From a virus, in the IMG/VR virus record IMGVR_UViG_3300042341_000193, positions 43,054 through 107,053 of that record: a DNA stretch of 64,000 nucleotides. The stretch is one strand, 5' to 3'. The notes below the pieces were generated by a model. That model was given only the letters and a program-made list of their open reading frames with translations. It was not told where the DNA came from and ran no database searches. How positions within the stretch are numbered: position 1 is the first letter of the stretch; each line of letters opens with the position of its first letter. Of the stretch, positions 40,956 to 50,477 are shown one piece after another. The position numbers and the translations under genes were made by a program.

Positions 40956-43900
40956 TTATTTTCCTAAACTTTTTCGCACTAATTCTTTTAATTCCTGCAC
41001 TTCTGCGCTGAGATGATCTATGGTAGATTTTTGATCTTTAATTGCTTCTATCAGCAACGGAACCAGCTTCTCATATTTAACCGCTTTGAAACCATCAGGT
41101 CTAGTTGCAACAATTTCTGGTAGTATCGCTTCAACTTCTTGAGCAATAACACCTATGTCATGTTTTCTTACAAAGAAACCATCTTCTCCGCCACGGGATT
41201 GTATATGTTCCTGTGTCCAGTCAAAATATACACCTCTAATAGACTCGAGCATGGCCATGGGACTTGCAATAGGTTGAATGTTTTCTTTTAGTCTTTCATC
41301 AGATCCATAGTAGGCAGTAATTTCACTGGTTGCACGAACTTCACCTGCAAAAGTTCTATTTCCTGGATGACGCACTCTGATTGCTTTCCATCCTGATATA
41401 TAAGAAGTGCCGCCGCCTGTGTAGTTAAACAATGCCTGTGGTGTCCAGTATTTTGTTCCGGGCTTAAACTGCCCAGTACTACTGCCAAAACCACCAATAT
41501 ATCCAGTATACTTAACCCAAGATCCTACGCTCGGAGCATTGTTTGACATGACCCAGTAACCAAAACTACCTGGGTTTCCACCTAGAGAGCTAAAGTTATG
41601 ATCGAAATCGATACTGCCCATGTAGTGACCATTCTGCGTGACCACGTTTTTCATCCATACTTCCATATAGAAAATATCGTCTTGATCTACAGCGATCCAA
41701 GGAACACCGCTACCATAAACAGTATTACCTACATTTATAGCGCCTGCGAGAGAAATAGCGTACCCACCCGGTGCTGTACTGTCTGCGACCCAATTTACGT
41801 TGGTGCTGCCGCTAAACATAGCACGTAATTGATCTGTGGTCCAACTAGGATCTATAGAAAATACTTCATCGCTGTGCGAAAAATGACCCACTGGTTGTTG
41901 TTCAGATGTGTTGGTTCTTCCATGAGCTATTGTCAGTTGATTGATTCTGCTGTAGCCGGCAAAATCCATGTAGAAGCTGGTATTGTTATGATCGTAGTAC
42001 AATGGGGCTCTCATTGAACCCGAATTAATTTCTAAATATGCTTGACCAGCATTGTTCTCAGAAATTAACTGCATAGGATATGCAGATACATCTCCACTAT
42101 GATACAATCTACCCCACTTAATTCTCGATCCAGGACCGTCGTGTTGGAATACTTGTTGACCGACTAGATTAACTGCACTTGAACCATATGTGGCACTGAT
42201 AGCGTGACCTTCACCACCACTCCACCCTCCTTTTAAGTCAATGTCTCTATATGTTATAGCACTACTTGTACCCTGCTGCACGTTTAATTGAGCGTGAGTC
42301 GTACCAGTTCCCCAGGATGAACCCAGTGTTGTAACACCGGTACTATTTCCAATACTGGCTACGTTTGCTCCGGACGTTGCATTTCTAAAAATCCAACCAC
42401 GTCCATTTGTATCCATATCCCAGTAGGTTGCATAGCCTTCTGTAAGTGCGCCATGTAATCCCCATCCTATCGAACCTTGATTCTTAAATTGTATTCTTGA
42501 AGTTGAAGTTCCTCCAGAACTCCATAGTGTTAACGTTCCGTTAGATACGCTGGCTGAATTTAAATCACCTCTTACGGCTACATTATTAAAACTAGAACTG
42601 CTTGCAAAATCACCATAATAATTAGTATCATTGGTATCGTAGAATATAGGTGCTCGCAGGCTGTTACGACCTTCTCCATAAAGACCATCAGACGCTCCAT
42701 AAATCCTAAATCCCCAATCCCAGGAACTTCCATCTACAGCACCTCGGCCTCCATAAAATAACAAGGCCGAGGTAGAGTCATTATGGAATAACCAATAGGG
42801 TTGATTACCATTAGTGGCTCTTAAACACATACTAGCATAAGTTCCTCGAACAGTTAACTGTTCAGCGTGCGATCCTGTAGACCAGTCACCATTTAATCTC
42901 AAATTACCTATCTGACTTGTATTGTTGCCGTTCATGTCCATAAATCGGGCAGTGTCGTTGACATCGTAATAGATAGGGGAGAACGATTGTCCTGCTCCGT
43001 TAATTCGCCAGTTCCATGTGTTACTATCCGAATAAACTGCCCACGCATAAGTTGCAGCACTCGGTATTTGAACATAAGCACCATATTCAGTTTTACTTGA
43101 GTTCTGTGCATTAAGTCTTAATAACCAGTCGTTGTTATTAGTAGCAGTTGCGTATATAGTAGCGTCAGTTGGTGAATTTTGTGTACCACCGTTTAAATCA
43201 ATGTAACCGTTAGATGTTGCATCGTCTCTAACAAAACTAGAACTATCAATACCGTCTAACAAGTCAGCATCTAGACCAGATCCGGAACCATCATTACTAG
43301 AATTCCAACCTCCGCTAGACCCTGCTCCTGCTGTAATTAAATTGCCTGAAATATAAGTATACGATTCAGCTGATGCATCCTGTGCAATACTATAGGTACC
43401 ACCAAGATCCATAACACCACTATAGTAACTACCGTTTTGAATTTTTCTAACTATTACCTGACCATAACTCCATGTGCTGGTATTATTACCCAAGACAATT
43501 GCATACTGACCGTCTTTGAATGCAACACGCACACCCTTACTATAACTACCTACTAATGTAGCTCCAAAATTATACCATGCACTGTTCCAGTTGTGTCCAC
43601 CTACAATTACAGTACTTGCATGTTCACCGTCATATGTATAGATGTCAATAACCACATGGACCATACCGTAGTTGCCGGTTCCGCCAGGGAACTTAATAAC
43701 CACTGCACCGGTACTAGATCCACTTGCACCCCATGTTACGTTCGGTCTAGAAACTAAAGTACCTTGTGTAATGTGACTGCTGATGTTAGTAGTGCCGTTT
43801 ACATCTAACTTACGACCGGGAGTTGTACCTTCTGCAACTCCGATACCAACACTACCTCCCGAAGCCGGAGTTAGCCACAGGTGCCTTCCAGTTCCTCCAG

Positions 43901-45524
43901 TAACCATATAGGTTGCAAATGTATTATCTGCTGCACCGTTACCTACACCATAATATAGGTAATTACCATTATGACCAATCGCCCATGAATCACCGGTGCC
44001 TGCATTTCCGCCAATTGCAGAGCTTACTCCCCAACCACTGCCGTCGGCAATTGCTCCTGCTACCACTGTGTTGGTATATGCATCAGGGTCGATACCGGTA
44101 TTGTTTGACAAAATACTTGAACCAACAACATGTAATTTTACACTAGGGGCTGCTATACCGATACCTACGTTACCGCCATCTCTCTGTAGTAATAAACTTG
44201 CTGGGCTAGAGTTATCGTCGGTGTTGTATGCGCCAATAACGCTACCGTTAGTTGTACTGCCGCCAATTCTTACCTGCTTACCACCACTGGTACCAAACTG
44301 TGCATGCCACACGTCAGCCGCTGTGTTTACACTAAATTTATATGCAGGTGCTGTTGTTCCGATACCTACAAACCCCGTAGATAGGATTGTAAACAATGGG
44401 GTTCCGCTATGAATATGTTGAAATGCCTTACTGTTGTCAGTGTATGTATACAGTGCTCCTGGAAGAGCATTATTTCCTGTACCGGCAGAAACGTTTTTAA
44501 TCAAGTATCCGTTCGAACTACCGTCATCTAATTGTAGATACGAATATGATCCACCGCCTGTTTGTATTCTAGTATAGGGATTTGAAGATCTAACAATGTG
44601 CAGAGTTGCTGCCGGACTTGCTGTTCCTATACCAACGTCGCCGTTGTTTAAAATCATCAATCTTGAAGTCCAGTCAGTAATACTACTTCCGGCTGCGGCA
44701 GTAGTCGGAGTTGTTTGGAAGTTGAATAGACCGTTTTGTAATTCAACCTGACTTGCGTAACCGGCAGCAGACCTTAGCCAGGCACCGTTGTAATAAGCAT
44801 TATGACTGATAATAGCACTGGCATGAGTTATAAGGATATCACTTCCAGGATTACCAAATCTAGCCACAGTTTGTAGCGGACCAGTTTGAGGACCTACATC
44901 AAGAGAAAAACTAGGTGTAGTGTTTGCAACTCCTAATCTGTTTGTACTAGGAATCCATACTAAACCAGTACCGTCAACTTTGATAGGTAAGTTTCCACTA
45001 GTGCCCGACACCATGGTAAGATAGTGTGTACTGGCGTTTGTTGTGTCGTTAGTAACAGTGACGTTAGTTGAATTAGTAACTGTACCAGATATTGAAGCAG
45101 CATTTATTGATCCTGCTACGGTAATACTTCCGCCAACAACTAGATCTTTCCATACACCTGCGCCGCCTACTACTCTCAGTTCACCAGTTGCTGTAGAAGT
45201 TGCATTACTTGCATTAGTTGCGCCGCCGATCTGTACTTGACCGTTGTATTCTGCTAGTTTTACTGCACCGTTGTCTAATACTTCGATGCTGGGAATTCCT
45301 GAAATATCGTTCGCTGAAAATATAGTTCCAGCAAATGTATCAGATACAGCAAACAGCTGCCCCGATGTACCTTCAAAACTCAGTGTTGAAACAGTTCCGG
45401 AATTAACTATTCGCATCGTCATAGTTGCACTAGACGATGCATCTCCGCCTCTAAGGCTGATTATAGGTTCTGAACTTGCGCCTCTGTTGGGCGTAATAAT
45501 AATGTCGCGGTCTGATAGTGCCAT
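40956..45524 (-). CDS. Tail fibre 2 with C-terminal S74 self-cleaving chaperone
   Basis: 1,522 residues. N-terminal start (SDRDIIITPNRGASSEPIIS) and first 220 residues match fibre 1; the shafts differ. It contains GNVGIGTASP- and GIGTTAPAYKF-type repeats, LDADLLDGIDS, three YYD-x-NDT units, and a carbohydrate-module-like stretch near 1270-1390. The S74 domain starts near 1408 (SDERLKENIQ), followed by HDIGVIAQEVEAILPEIV and KYEKLVPLLIEAIKDQ. Two full-length fibres of near-equal size suggest two host receptors, by inference. Its start region holds a late promoter within a hairpin. Confidence 0.85.
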   Translation of the reverse strand: MALSDRDIIITPNRGASSEPIISLRGGDASSSATMTMRIVNSGTVSTLSFEGTSGQLFAVSDTFAGTIFSANDISGIPSIEVLDNGAVKLAEYNGQVQIGGATNASNATSTATGELRVVGGAGVWKDLVVGGSITVAGSINAASISGTVTNSTNVTVTNDTTNASTHYLTMVSGTSGNLPIKVDGTGLVWIPSTNRLGVANTTPSFSLDVGPQTGPLQTVARFGNPGSDILITHASAIISHNAYYNGAWLRSAAGYASQVELQNGLFNFQTTPTTAAAGSSITDWTSRLMILNNGDVGIGTASPAATLHIVRSSNPYTRIQTGGGSYSYLQLDDGSSNGYLIKNVSAGTGNNALPGALYTYTDNSKAFQHIHSGTPLFTILSTGFVGIGTTAPAYKFSVNTAADVWHAQFGTSGGKQVRIGGSTTNGSVIGAYNTDDNSSPASLLLQRDGGNVGIGIAAPSVKLHVVGSSILSNNTGIDPDAYTNTVVAGAIADGSGWGVSSAIGGNAGTGDSWAIGHNGNYLYYGVGNGAADNTFATYMVTGGTGRHLWLTPASGGSVGIGVAEGTTPGRKLDVNGTTNISSHITQGTLVSRPNVTWGASGSSTGAVVIKFPGGTGNYGMVHVVIDIYTYDGEHASTVIVGGHNWNSAWYNFGATLVGSYSKGVRVAFKDGQYAIVLGNNTSTWSYGQVIVRKIQNGSYYSGVMDLGGTYSIAQDASAESYTYISGNLITAGAGSSGGWNSSNDGSGSGLDADLLDGIDSSSFVRDDATSNGYIDLNGGTQNSPTDATIYATATNNNDWLLRLNAQNSSKTEYGAYVQIPSAATYAWAVYSDSNTWNWRINGAGQSFSPIYYDVNDTARFMDMNGNNTSQIGNLRLNGDWSTGSHAEQLTVRGTYASMCLRATNGNQPYWLFHNDSTSALLFYGGRGAVDGSSWDWGFRIYGASDGLYGEGRNSLRAPIFYDTNDTNYYGDFASSSSFNNVAVRGDLNSASVSNGTLTLWSSGGTSTSRIQFKNQGSIGWGLHGALTEGYATYWDMDTNGRGWIFRNATSGANVASIGNSTGVTTLGSSWGTGTTHAQLNVQQGTSSAITYRDIDLKGGWSGGEGHAISATYGSSAVNLVGQQVFQHDGPGSRIKWGRLYHSGDVSAYPMQLISENNAGQAYLEINSGSMRAPLYYDHNNTSFYMDFAGYSRINQLTIAHGRTNTSEQQPVGHFSHSDEVFSIDPSWTTDQLRAMFSGSTNVNWVADSTAPGGYAISLAGAINVGNTVYGSGVPWIAVDQDDIFYMEVWMKNVVTQNGHYMGSIDFDHNFSSLGGNPGSFGYWVMSNNAPSVGSWVKYTGYIGGFGSSTGQFKPGTKYWTPQALFNYTGGGTSYISGWKAIRVRHPGNRTFAGEVRATSEITAYYGSDERLKENIQPIASPMAMLESIRGVYFDWTQEHIQSRGGEDGFFVRKHDIGVIAQEVEAILPEIVATRPDGFKAVKYEKLVPLLIEAIKDQKSTIDHLSAEVQELKELVRKSLGK

Positions 45525-45563
45525 AGTTTAACGTATTCCGATCTTATATTTATCGTTAAACTA
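45524..45563 (-). promoter_or_regulatory. Late promoter enclosed in an inverted repeat at the fibre 2 start
   Basis: Perfect 10-bp inverted repeat (TAGTTTAACG at 45563-45554 and its complement at 45533-45524, minus strand). The 20-base loop holds ATAAATA and CGGAA. The 3' arm ends on the A of the ATG. RNA from upstream would fold and hide the start; RNA starting at this promoter lacks the 5' arm. Confidence 0.6.
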
Positions 45564-45579
45564 TTTTAGTGTATTCTTG

Positions 45580-46725
45580 TTATATACCGTACCTAGTGCG
45601 TACAGCATTGTAGTTTTGATAAATTTCACCTGCATTAAGTGCCCGATTGTAGACTCTTACCATGTAGATATTGCCCAAAAAAGGTTCTCCGTCACCACCT
45701 ACATCTTTACCTATACGCCAGTTTTGTCCTACTGCAATGGAAGTAGAGTTTGTTCCTGTTAGTTCCAAAGCACCGTTTTTATATAAAGAAGTTGCACTGC
45801 CCAAGCGAGTTGCCGCTGTATAATATGTGCCGTTTCTTAGTGGACTGCCTGCGTGATACGGAGTTGCTCCGTTGATCCACAGACCGTGGGTGGCAAACCA
45901 TAGAGTATTAGCAGTAGCACCTGTGCCATAGTTTCCTATAATTTCTCTCCCAGCAGTGTCTGTTGCAGAAGTATAGTACACTGCTTCGATTGTAAAGTCT
46001 TGTGTACCCGATATTAGAGCGTTATTATTAAGATCAAAGCAAGAAGTACCGCCGTTAAACGTGAATATATTGTTAGAATATACCATGTTTGCCGCAGTAA
46101 GAGTATTCCTACCTGTTAGATCTAACAATGCCTGTGAACTAGATCTTGTTCCATTTACAAACGGTGTGCAATAACTTAAAGGTTCCATTTGCGGTGCGCA
46201 CAACCAGCATCGTTGTCCTGCAGGTATTGAATTAAATTGAAAACTTAACGAGTCCGAGTCCCATCCAACCCCTGTAGTAAATGCATTAGGCCATTCTAAT
46301 CTTTGCCAAACACCATTACCTGTTACTGTTTTAGCTGTTAACCAAACTCGATTTGCTTCGGAATTATCTGCGGTATAGGGTTGTATAACCCAATCAGCTC
46401 CTACAGTCCTTGCCCATACAGATACAGAGTACGTAGTGCTGTCTGCTTGAGGAGCAAAGTTACCGTAGGAATACCAATAACCCGAGCCATTATTATCCGA
46501 GTCGATAAACGACACTACTTGAGATTCGACTCCCGGGGGAGACCCAGCTGAAGTATCACCTATAATAATACTTGTATTATAACCTTGACTCCATCCTGTG
46601 TCTAGATTAGTGTTTGTAAGTACATTAGTCGTAGGAGCACCTTGCCACGACTTTTGTGTATTTGTCATATCGTAGTAAAACACCAATCCGTTAGTAGTTA
46701 ATAACGGGCCGCTTGACACACTCAT
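45580..46725 (-). CDS. LamG-like adhesin 1 of tandem array
   Basis: 381 residues. It has the array layout: an N-terminal GLVFYYDMTNTQKSWQGAPT tag, a variable 150-residue jelly-roll-like part, FVNGTRSSSQALLDLTGRN, then a concanavalin-like LamG domain (QDFTIEAVYYTS ... TLWFATHGLW ... SLYKNGALELTG) and a closing VRVYNRALNAGEIYQNYNA. Such proteins bind sugars. It is the last of four; its start overlaps its upstream gene by 4 bases. Confidence 0.7.
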   Translation of the reverse strand: MSVSSGPLLTTNGLVFYYDMTNTQKSWQGAPTTNVLTNTNLDTGWSQGYNTSIIIGDTSAGSPPGVESQVVSFIDSDNNGSGYWYSYGNFAPQADSTTYSVSVWARTVGADWVIQPYTADNSEANRVWLTAKTVTGNGVWQRLEWPNAFTTGVGWDSDSLSFQFNSIPAGQRCWLCAPQMEPLSYCTPFVNGTRSSSQALLDLTGRNTLTAANMVYSNNIFTFNGGTSCFDLNNNALISGTQDFTIEAVYYTSATDTAGREIIGNYGTGATANTLWFATHGLWINGATPYHAGSPLRNGTYYTAATRLGSATSLYKNGALELTGTNSTSIAVGQNWRIGKDVGGDGEPFLGNIYMVRVYNRALNAGEIYQNYNAVRTRYGI

Positions 46726-47936
46726 AGTCCATACCTCCCTTTAATTGAATTAAAGTTCTGACGAACTTCTGACGAGGTCAATGCTCGGTTGTAAAGTTTC
46801 ACTAATCCAATGCTGCCATTCCACGGATACTGATATACTCCACTGAATATCCTAGATCCTACTGAAAATACTTGTGCAGAATAAGGAATTGACGCAGGCC
46901 CCGTTGTGCTAGCATCTACTACTCCATTCCTATAAAGCACCATTGCTCCGCCTGCAGAATACGTTCCAACAAGGTTTACCCAAACACCATATGTTAACGG
47001 TGACGCACTGATTAATTGTGTAGAAGAAACTGCAAATCTAGGATTAGGAGCTGCGAGGCTCAATCCATAAGACCCGCCGCCGCCTGAATTATCTGAATTA
47101 CATTTCCATGCAATGGTAGGATATGATCCATCAAAATCATTTAACGGATTGTAGACATTCATCCTTACCCATGCTGATATTGTTAGTGAGGTAGGTCTTG
47201 TAATAGAAGAATCTGGAATACTTAAAGACGATGCTGCAATGTTATTAATGCTAAAAGTACCGTCGCTGTTATAAGTTAATGCATTTACAGTAACAACATT
47301 GTTGTTGGTAAGATCTAAAACTGCCTGTGTAGCCGACCGAGAGCCTGCAACAAACGGCGTAGGAATTCCCCCTGGAGCATTAAATTCAACCTGTGGATTT
47401 TTATAAAGTATAAACCCAGAATCTGCTAATCTTGTTCCACATGCTCCCGGATACAGCAGGCATCTAGAATTACCTGTTGCGGTTGCAGTTGAAGTGAAAT
47501 AGGCTCTTTTCCAAACTCCTTTAATTGAGGGGGTAGGGTCTCCATAAGCGCCACCTACGCCACTGCCTGCATTTTCAAAATTTGCTAGATAGTTATTAGA
47601 CGGATAGTTAACACAGGATAAATCTACAAAGTAATCGAAAGAAAATGTAACTACGGATCCGCTAGGTGTTGGGATATCCCACCCATGATACGGACAATCG
47701 TTACCAGAGATATTATATCTCCAAACGTAGTCAGTTGGCTTAATATCGTATCCGCCATACATTCCAGTTCGAATTCTAGTAAATGTACTATTTTGAACTC
47801 CAAAACCGTTTACATCTGCCGTGGGCAACGTAAACTGATTAGTCGTAGGAGCACCTTGCCATGATTTAGTGTTATTCATATCATAACAAAATACCAAACC
47901 ATTAGTTTCGATGTAAGGATTTGCTCTCACACTCAT
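46722..47936 (-). CDS. LamG-like adhesin 2 of tandem array
   Basis: 404 residues. NGLVFCYDMNNTKSWQGAPT near 12-31, a variable N-terminal half with CPYHGWDIP and many aromatic residues, FVAGSRSATQAVLDLTNNN near 195-213, a LamG domain with SLTISAWVRMNVYN and AMVLYRNGVVDAS, and the end VKLYNRALTSSEVRQNFNS. The variable half would fit a second carbohydrate-binding jelly roll. Overlaps both neighbours by 4 bases. Confidence 0.7.
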   Translation of the reverse strand: MSVRANPYIETNGLVFCYDMNNTKSWQGAPTTNQFTLPTADVNGFGVQNSTFTRIRTGMYGGYDIKPTDYVWRYNISGNDCPYHGWDIPTPSGSVVTFSFDYFVDLSCVNYPSNNYLANFENAGSGVGGAYGDPTPSIKGVWKRAYFTSTATATGNSRCLLYPGACGTRLADSGFILYKNPQVEFNAPGGIPTPFVAGSRSATQAVLDLTNNNVVTVNALTYNSDGTFSINNIAASSLSIPDSSITRPTSLTISAWVRMNVYNPLNDFDGSYPTIAWKCNSDNSGGGGSYGLSLAAPNPRFAVSSTQLISASPLTYGVWVNLVGTYSAGGAMVLYRNGVVDASTTGPASIPYSAQVFSVGSRIFSGVYQYPWNGSIGLVKLYNRALTSSEVRQNFNSIKGRYGL

Positions 47937-49096
47937 ACTGAATATCTTCCTCTTAGTGCATTAAAGTTTTTATTAACTTCGTCAGCGGTTAGTACTCTAT
48001 TATAAATCAGTGCGACTGGAATTTGTGCAGCAGCATGTAATGAATTTGTACGGTCTGAACCAAAAGTTATATTTCCTGCAAGAGGAACACTTGTTTCTCC
48101 AACTGCTCGTAGAACACCATTGACATAAAATCTAGTGCCTGCCGTTGCATTATTTGTTGCTGTTAAATTATACCAACTATTTATAGAGTAACTTAACCCT
48201 GTGGCCGCAGTAGCAGTCGACGGTGGCGATGCGTCTAACGGATTGTAATGAAATCCAAAGTCGCTGCCTGACCAGTAAATTGTAAAAGTTCCTGCCGAAT
48301 CGGAAGATACAAGACGTTGTTGTGCCACTAGACCAGAAGTCATCCTTACCCAGATGCTGATTGTAAAATCTAACGATGAAGTAAATGAGTTTGTAACAAT
48401 ATTATTAGTCGACCCGTTAAAACTAAAAGTATTATTACTGTTATAAGTTAAATTGGTTGCAGTAATTGTTCTTCGATTCATTAAATCTGTTATTACCTGC
48501 GTATTTGATCTCGAAGTACTGACAGGAGTATAAGGTGTAGCAAAAGAGTTAGCTTCAACCATAGGTGCAGTAAATGCAATTTTGCTGCCTGCATTATCTA
48601 AGTAACAGGAAATATACATTTCAGTATCTGTTGCAGAGTTGGTAAATGTTTTACTAATTCTGATCCATCTATCTTTAGGCCAAATATTCCAGTCACTACT
48701 GCCGTTGTATTCTAAATTTGCTGCATTAAAGTTTCCAGGAAACGGTCTTATGTATGGTTGACTGCTGGCCAATGTAGTTGTATTACTGGGAATATAAACG
48801 TGTACGCTTACTGTATAAACTGTATTTGCTGCCAATGTTGCATAACCGAGAGCAATGTGGCTGTTCCCTACAGTGTCTTTTGTCATAGACACTGTTATAA
48901 TATCCGGATATAGCCTAGGAATATAAGGATCGTCGTTTATCCATGTTGCTGTTCCGCTGTTATTCCAGTTGGTATGAATAGTGTTTGCGCTACAACGATT
49001 AGTCGTAGGAGCACCTAACCACGACTTAGGATTTAACATGTCGTAGTAAAACACTAGGTCAGAAGCAACAACTGATGCAGAATGTCCTATTGCCAT
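47933..49096 (-). CDS. LamG-like adhesin 3 of tandem array
   Basis: 387 residues from MAIGHSASVVASDLVFYYDM; a start 57 bases upstream would lie inside the previous gene and is rejected. The array tag LNPKSWLGAPTTNRC, a variable half with NTTTLASSQPYIRPFPGN, the joint TSRSNTQVITDLMNRR, a LamG domain (SLDFTISIWVRMTSG, TRFYVNGVLRAVG) and the end ALIYNRVLTADEVNKNFNAL are all present. Confidence 0.7.
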   Translation of the reverse strand: MAIGHSASVVASDLVFYYDMLNPKSWLGAPTTNRCSANTIHTNWNNSGTATWINDDPYIPRLYPDIITVSMTKDTVGNSHIALGYATLAANTVYTVSVHVYIPSNTTTLASSQPYIRPFPGNFNAANLEYNGSSDWNIWPKDRWIRISKTFTNSATDTEMYISCYLDNAGSKIAFTAPMVEANSFATPYTPVSTSRSNTQVITDLMNRRTITATNLTYNSNNTFSFNGSTNNIVTNSFTSSLDFTISIWVRMTSGLVAQQRLVSSDSAGTFTIYWSGSDFGFHYNPLDASPPSTATAATGLSYSINSWYNLTATNNATAGTRFYVNGVLRAVGETSVPLAGNITFGSDRTNSLHAAAQIPVALIYNRVLTADEVNKNFNALRGRYSV

Positions 49097-49097
49097 A

Positions 49098-50261
49098 TTA
49101 TAAATTATACCTTCCTCGATGTGCGTTAAAATTTTGTTTAATTTCAACTGCACTCAATGCTCGATTATAAAGTTGAACAGTGGGAATGTTGCCTTGAGTA
49201 ACATCTCCACCATTTCCTGTTGCAAAGTTCCCACCAATATGTACGCTGCCGTTAGGTAGCGTATATGTTGCCCATTGCGGACTTGTTCCTACCAATGCAC
49301 CATTCTTGTATACAAGCATAACTCTTGCAACATTATCTATAACACAAGTTATGTTCATCCAGGTATTCAGTGCATTTGTTACTGAAACTGCATAGTCTAA
49401 ATATGCACCATTATATATAAAAAAACCAATTGCATTTGCTCGCCATTGTATTGAAGCACCTAGATTTCCGCCGTTATTATAAAGTTCGCTATATCCGTTG
49501 GGTCCGAAGCTTGCAATGTTTATCCAGGCCGACCATGTTTGCTGACTATTTTGAAAACGGGTGTTTGTGTTTGCAGAAATGTTTATATAATTTGAATTAG
49601 CCCTAACAAAACTAAACGTACCGCCGCTATTGTAAGTTAGTGAGGTTGCGGTGATGATATTATTACCGGTAAGATCTACAATGGCCTGCGTATTTGATCT
49701 TGTTCCTGATACAAAAGGTGTAACAAAAGATTGTTGTTCACACTGCGGTTCTTTGAGTTCGAAAGAATGAGTGTAGGTGACATAATCATCCCCGTCTTGC
49801 ATGAACCATAACACTCGATCAGCACCTGCTGAAGTTGTGTAAGAGAAAAATGCAGTTTGCCAACCTTCTTTATCAGTTAGTCCCAATTGAACTGTAGTAG
49901 GAAACACTGAGCCTAAAAATGTGCCGCCATTATAAGACTGTAGTTGAAACCGCAGTGTTGGAGCACCTTCTAGTTTTTTAAATTTTACTGAAAATGTATA
50001 AGTTATGCTTCCAGATAATCCGGTTACATAAATTGATTGTCGAGTATTGTGATTATAGTCATTTATTCTACAATGCCAGTCACTTAAAATTGTTCTAGTT
50101 CCTATGTTTACTGTGCCTGAACCATCGATTCCCCAACTTATCCACGCAGGAGCCACACGATTGATCGTAGGAGCACCTAACCACGACTTTCCAGTGTTGT
50201 TCATATCGTAACAAAAAACTAAATCTCTTGTTACTATAGTAGGAAAGGATGATAATGCCAT
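49098..50261 (-). CDS. LamG-like adhesin 4 of tandem array
   Basis: 387 residues. RDLVFCYDMNNTGKSWLGAP near 11-30, a variable half with LRFQLQSYNGGTFLG, FVSGTRSNTQAIVDLTGNN, a LamG domain (QQTWSAWINIASFG, MLVYKNGALVGTS), and VQLYNRALSAVEIKQNFNAH at the end. It is the first of the four in transcription order, right after the 71-residue gene (stop and ATG adjacent). Confidence 0.7.
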   Translation of the reverse strand: MALSSFPTIVTRDLVFCYDMNNTGKSWLGAPTINRVAPAWISWGIDGSGTVNIGTRTILSDWHCRINDYNHNTRQSIYVTGLSGSITYTFSVKFKKLEGAPTLRFQLQSYNGGTFLGSVFPTTVQLGLTDKEGWQTAFFSYTTSAGADRVLWFMQDGDDYVTYTHSFELKEPQCEQQSFVTPFVSGTRSNTQAIVDLTGNNIITATSLTYNSGGTFSFVRANSNYINISANTNTRFQNSQQTWSAWINIASFGPNGYSELYNNGGNLGASIQWRANAIGFFIYNGAYLDYAVSVTNALNTWMNITCVIDNVARVMLVYKNGALVGTSPQWATYTLPNGSVHIGGNFATGNGGDVTQGNIPTVQLYNRALSAVEIKQNFNAHRGRYNL

Positions 50262-50477
50262 TTACATAAATCTTACGCAGTCCACAATATTAAATTGCGG
50301 AATCTTACGCATTTGATTTTCCCAGTTGTCAAAATATTCTGCGTTCATGTGCTCGGGCAGAAGAAGCTGATTGCGGTATTCGTATAGAATATTTCCTCGC
50401 TGATCTTTGAGTATTCTGCTCCATGTAGATCCATTATTTTCAAAAATAAGGATCATAGGTTTTTTTCGAATGTTCAT
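50262..50477 (-). CDS. Unrecognised 71-residue protein between adhesins
   Basis: Basic start (MNIRKKPMILIFENNGSTW), Trp/Tyr-rich middle and NWENQMRKIPQFNIVDCVRF end. No domain known. It overlaps the fibrinogen-like gene by 4 bases, so it is co-translated; it could be an assembly helper for that adhesin, but this is only positional. Confidence 0.45.
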   Translation of the reverse strand: MNIRKKPMILIFENNGSTWSRILKDQRGNILYEYRNQLLLPEHMNAEYFDNWENQMRKIPQFNIVDCVRFM

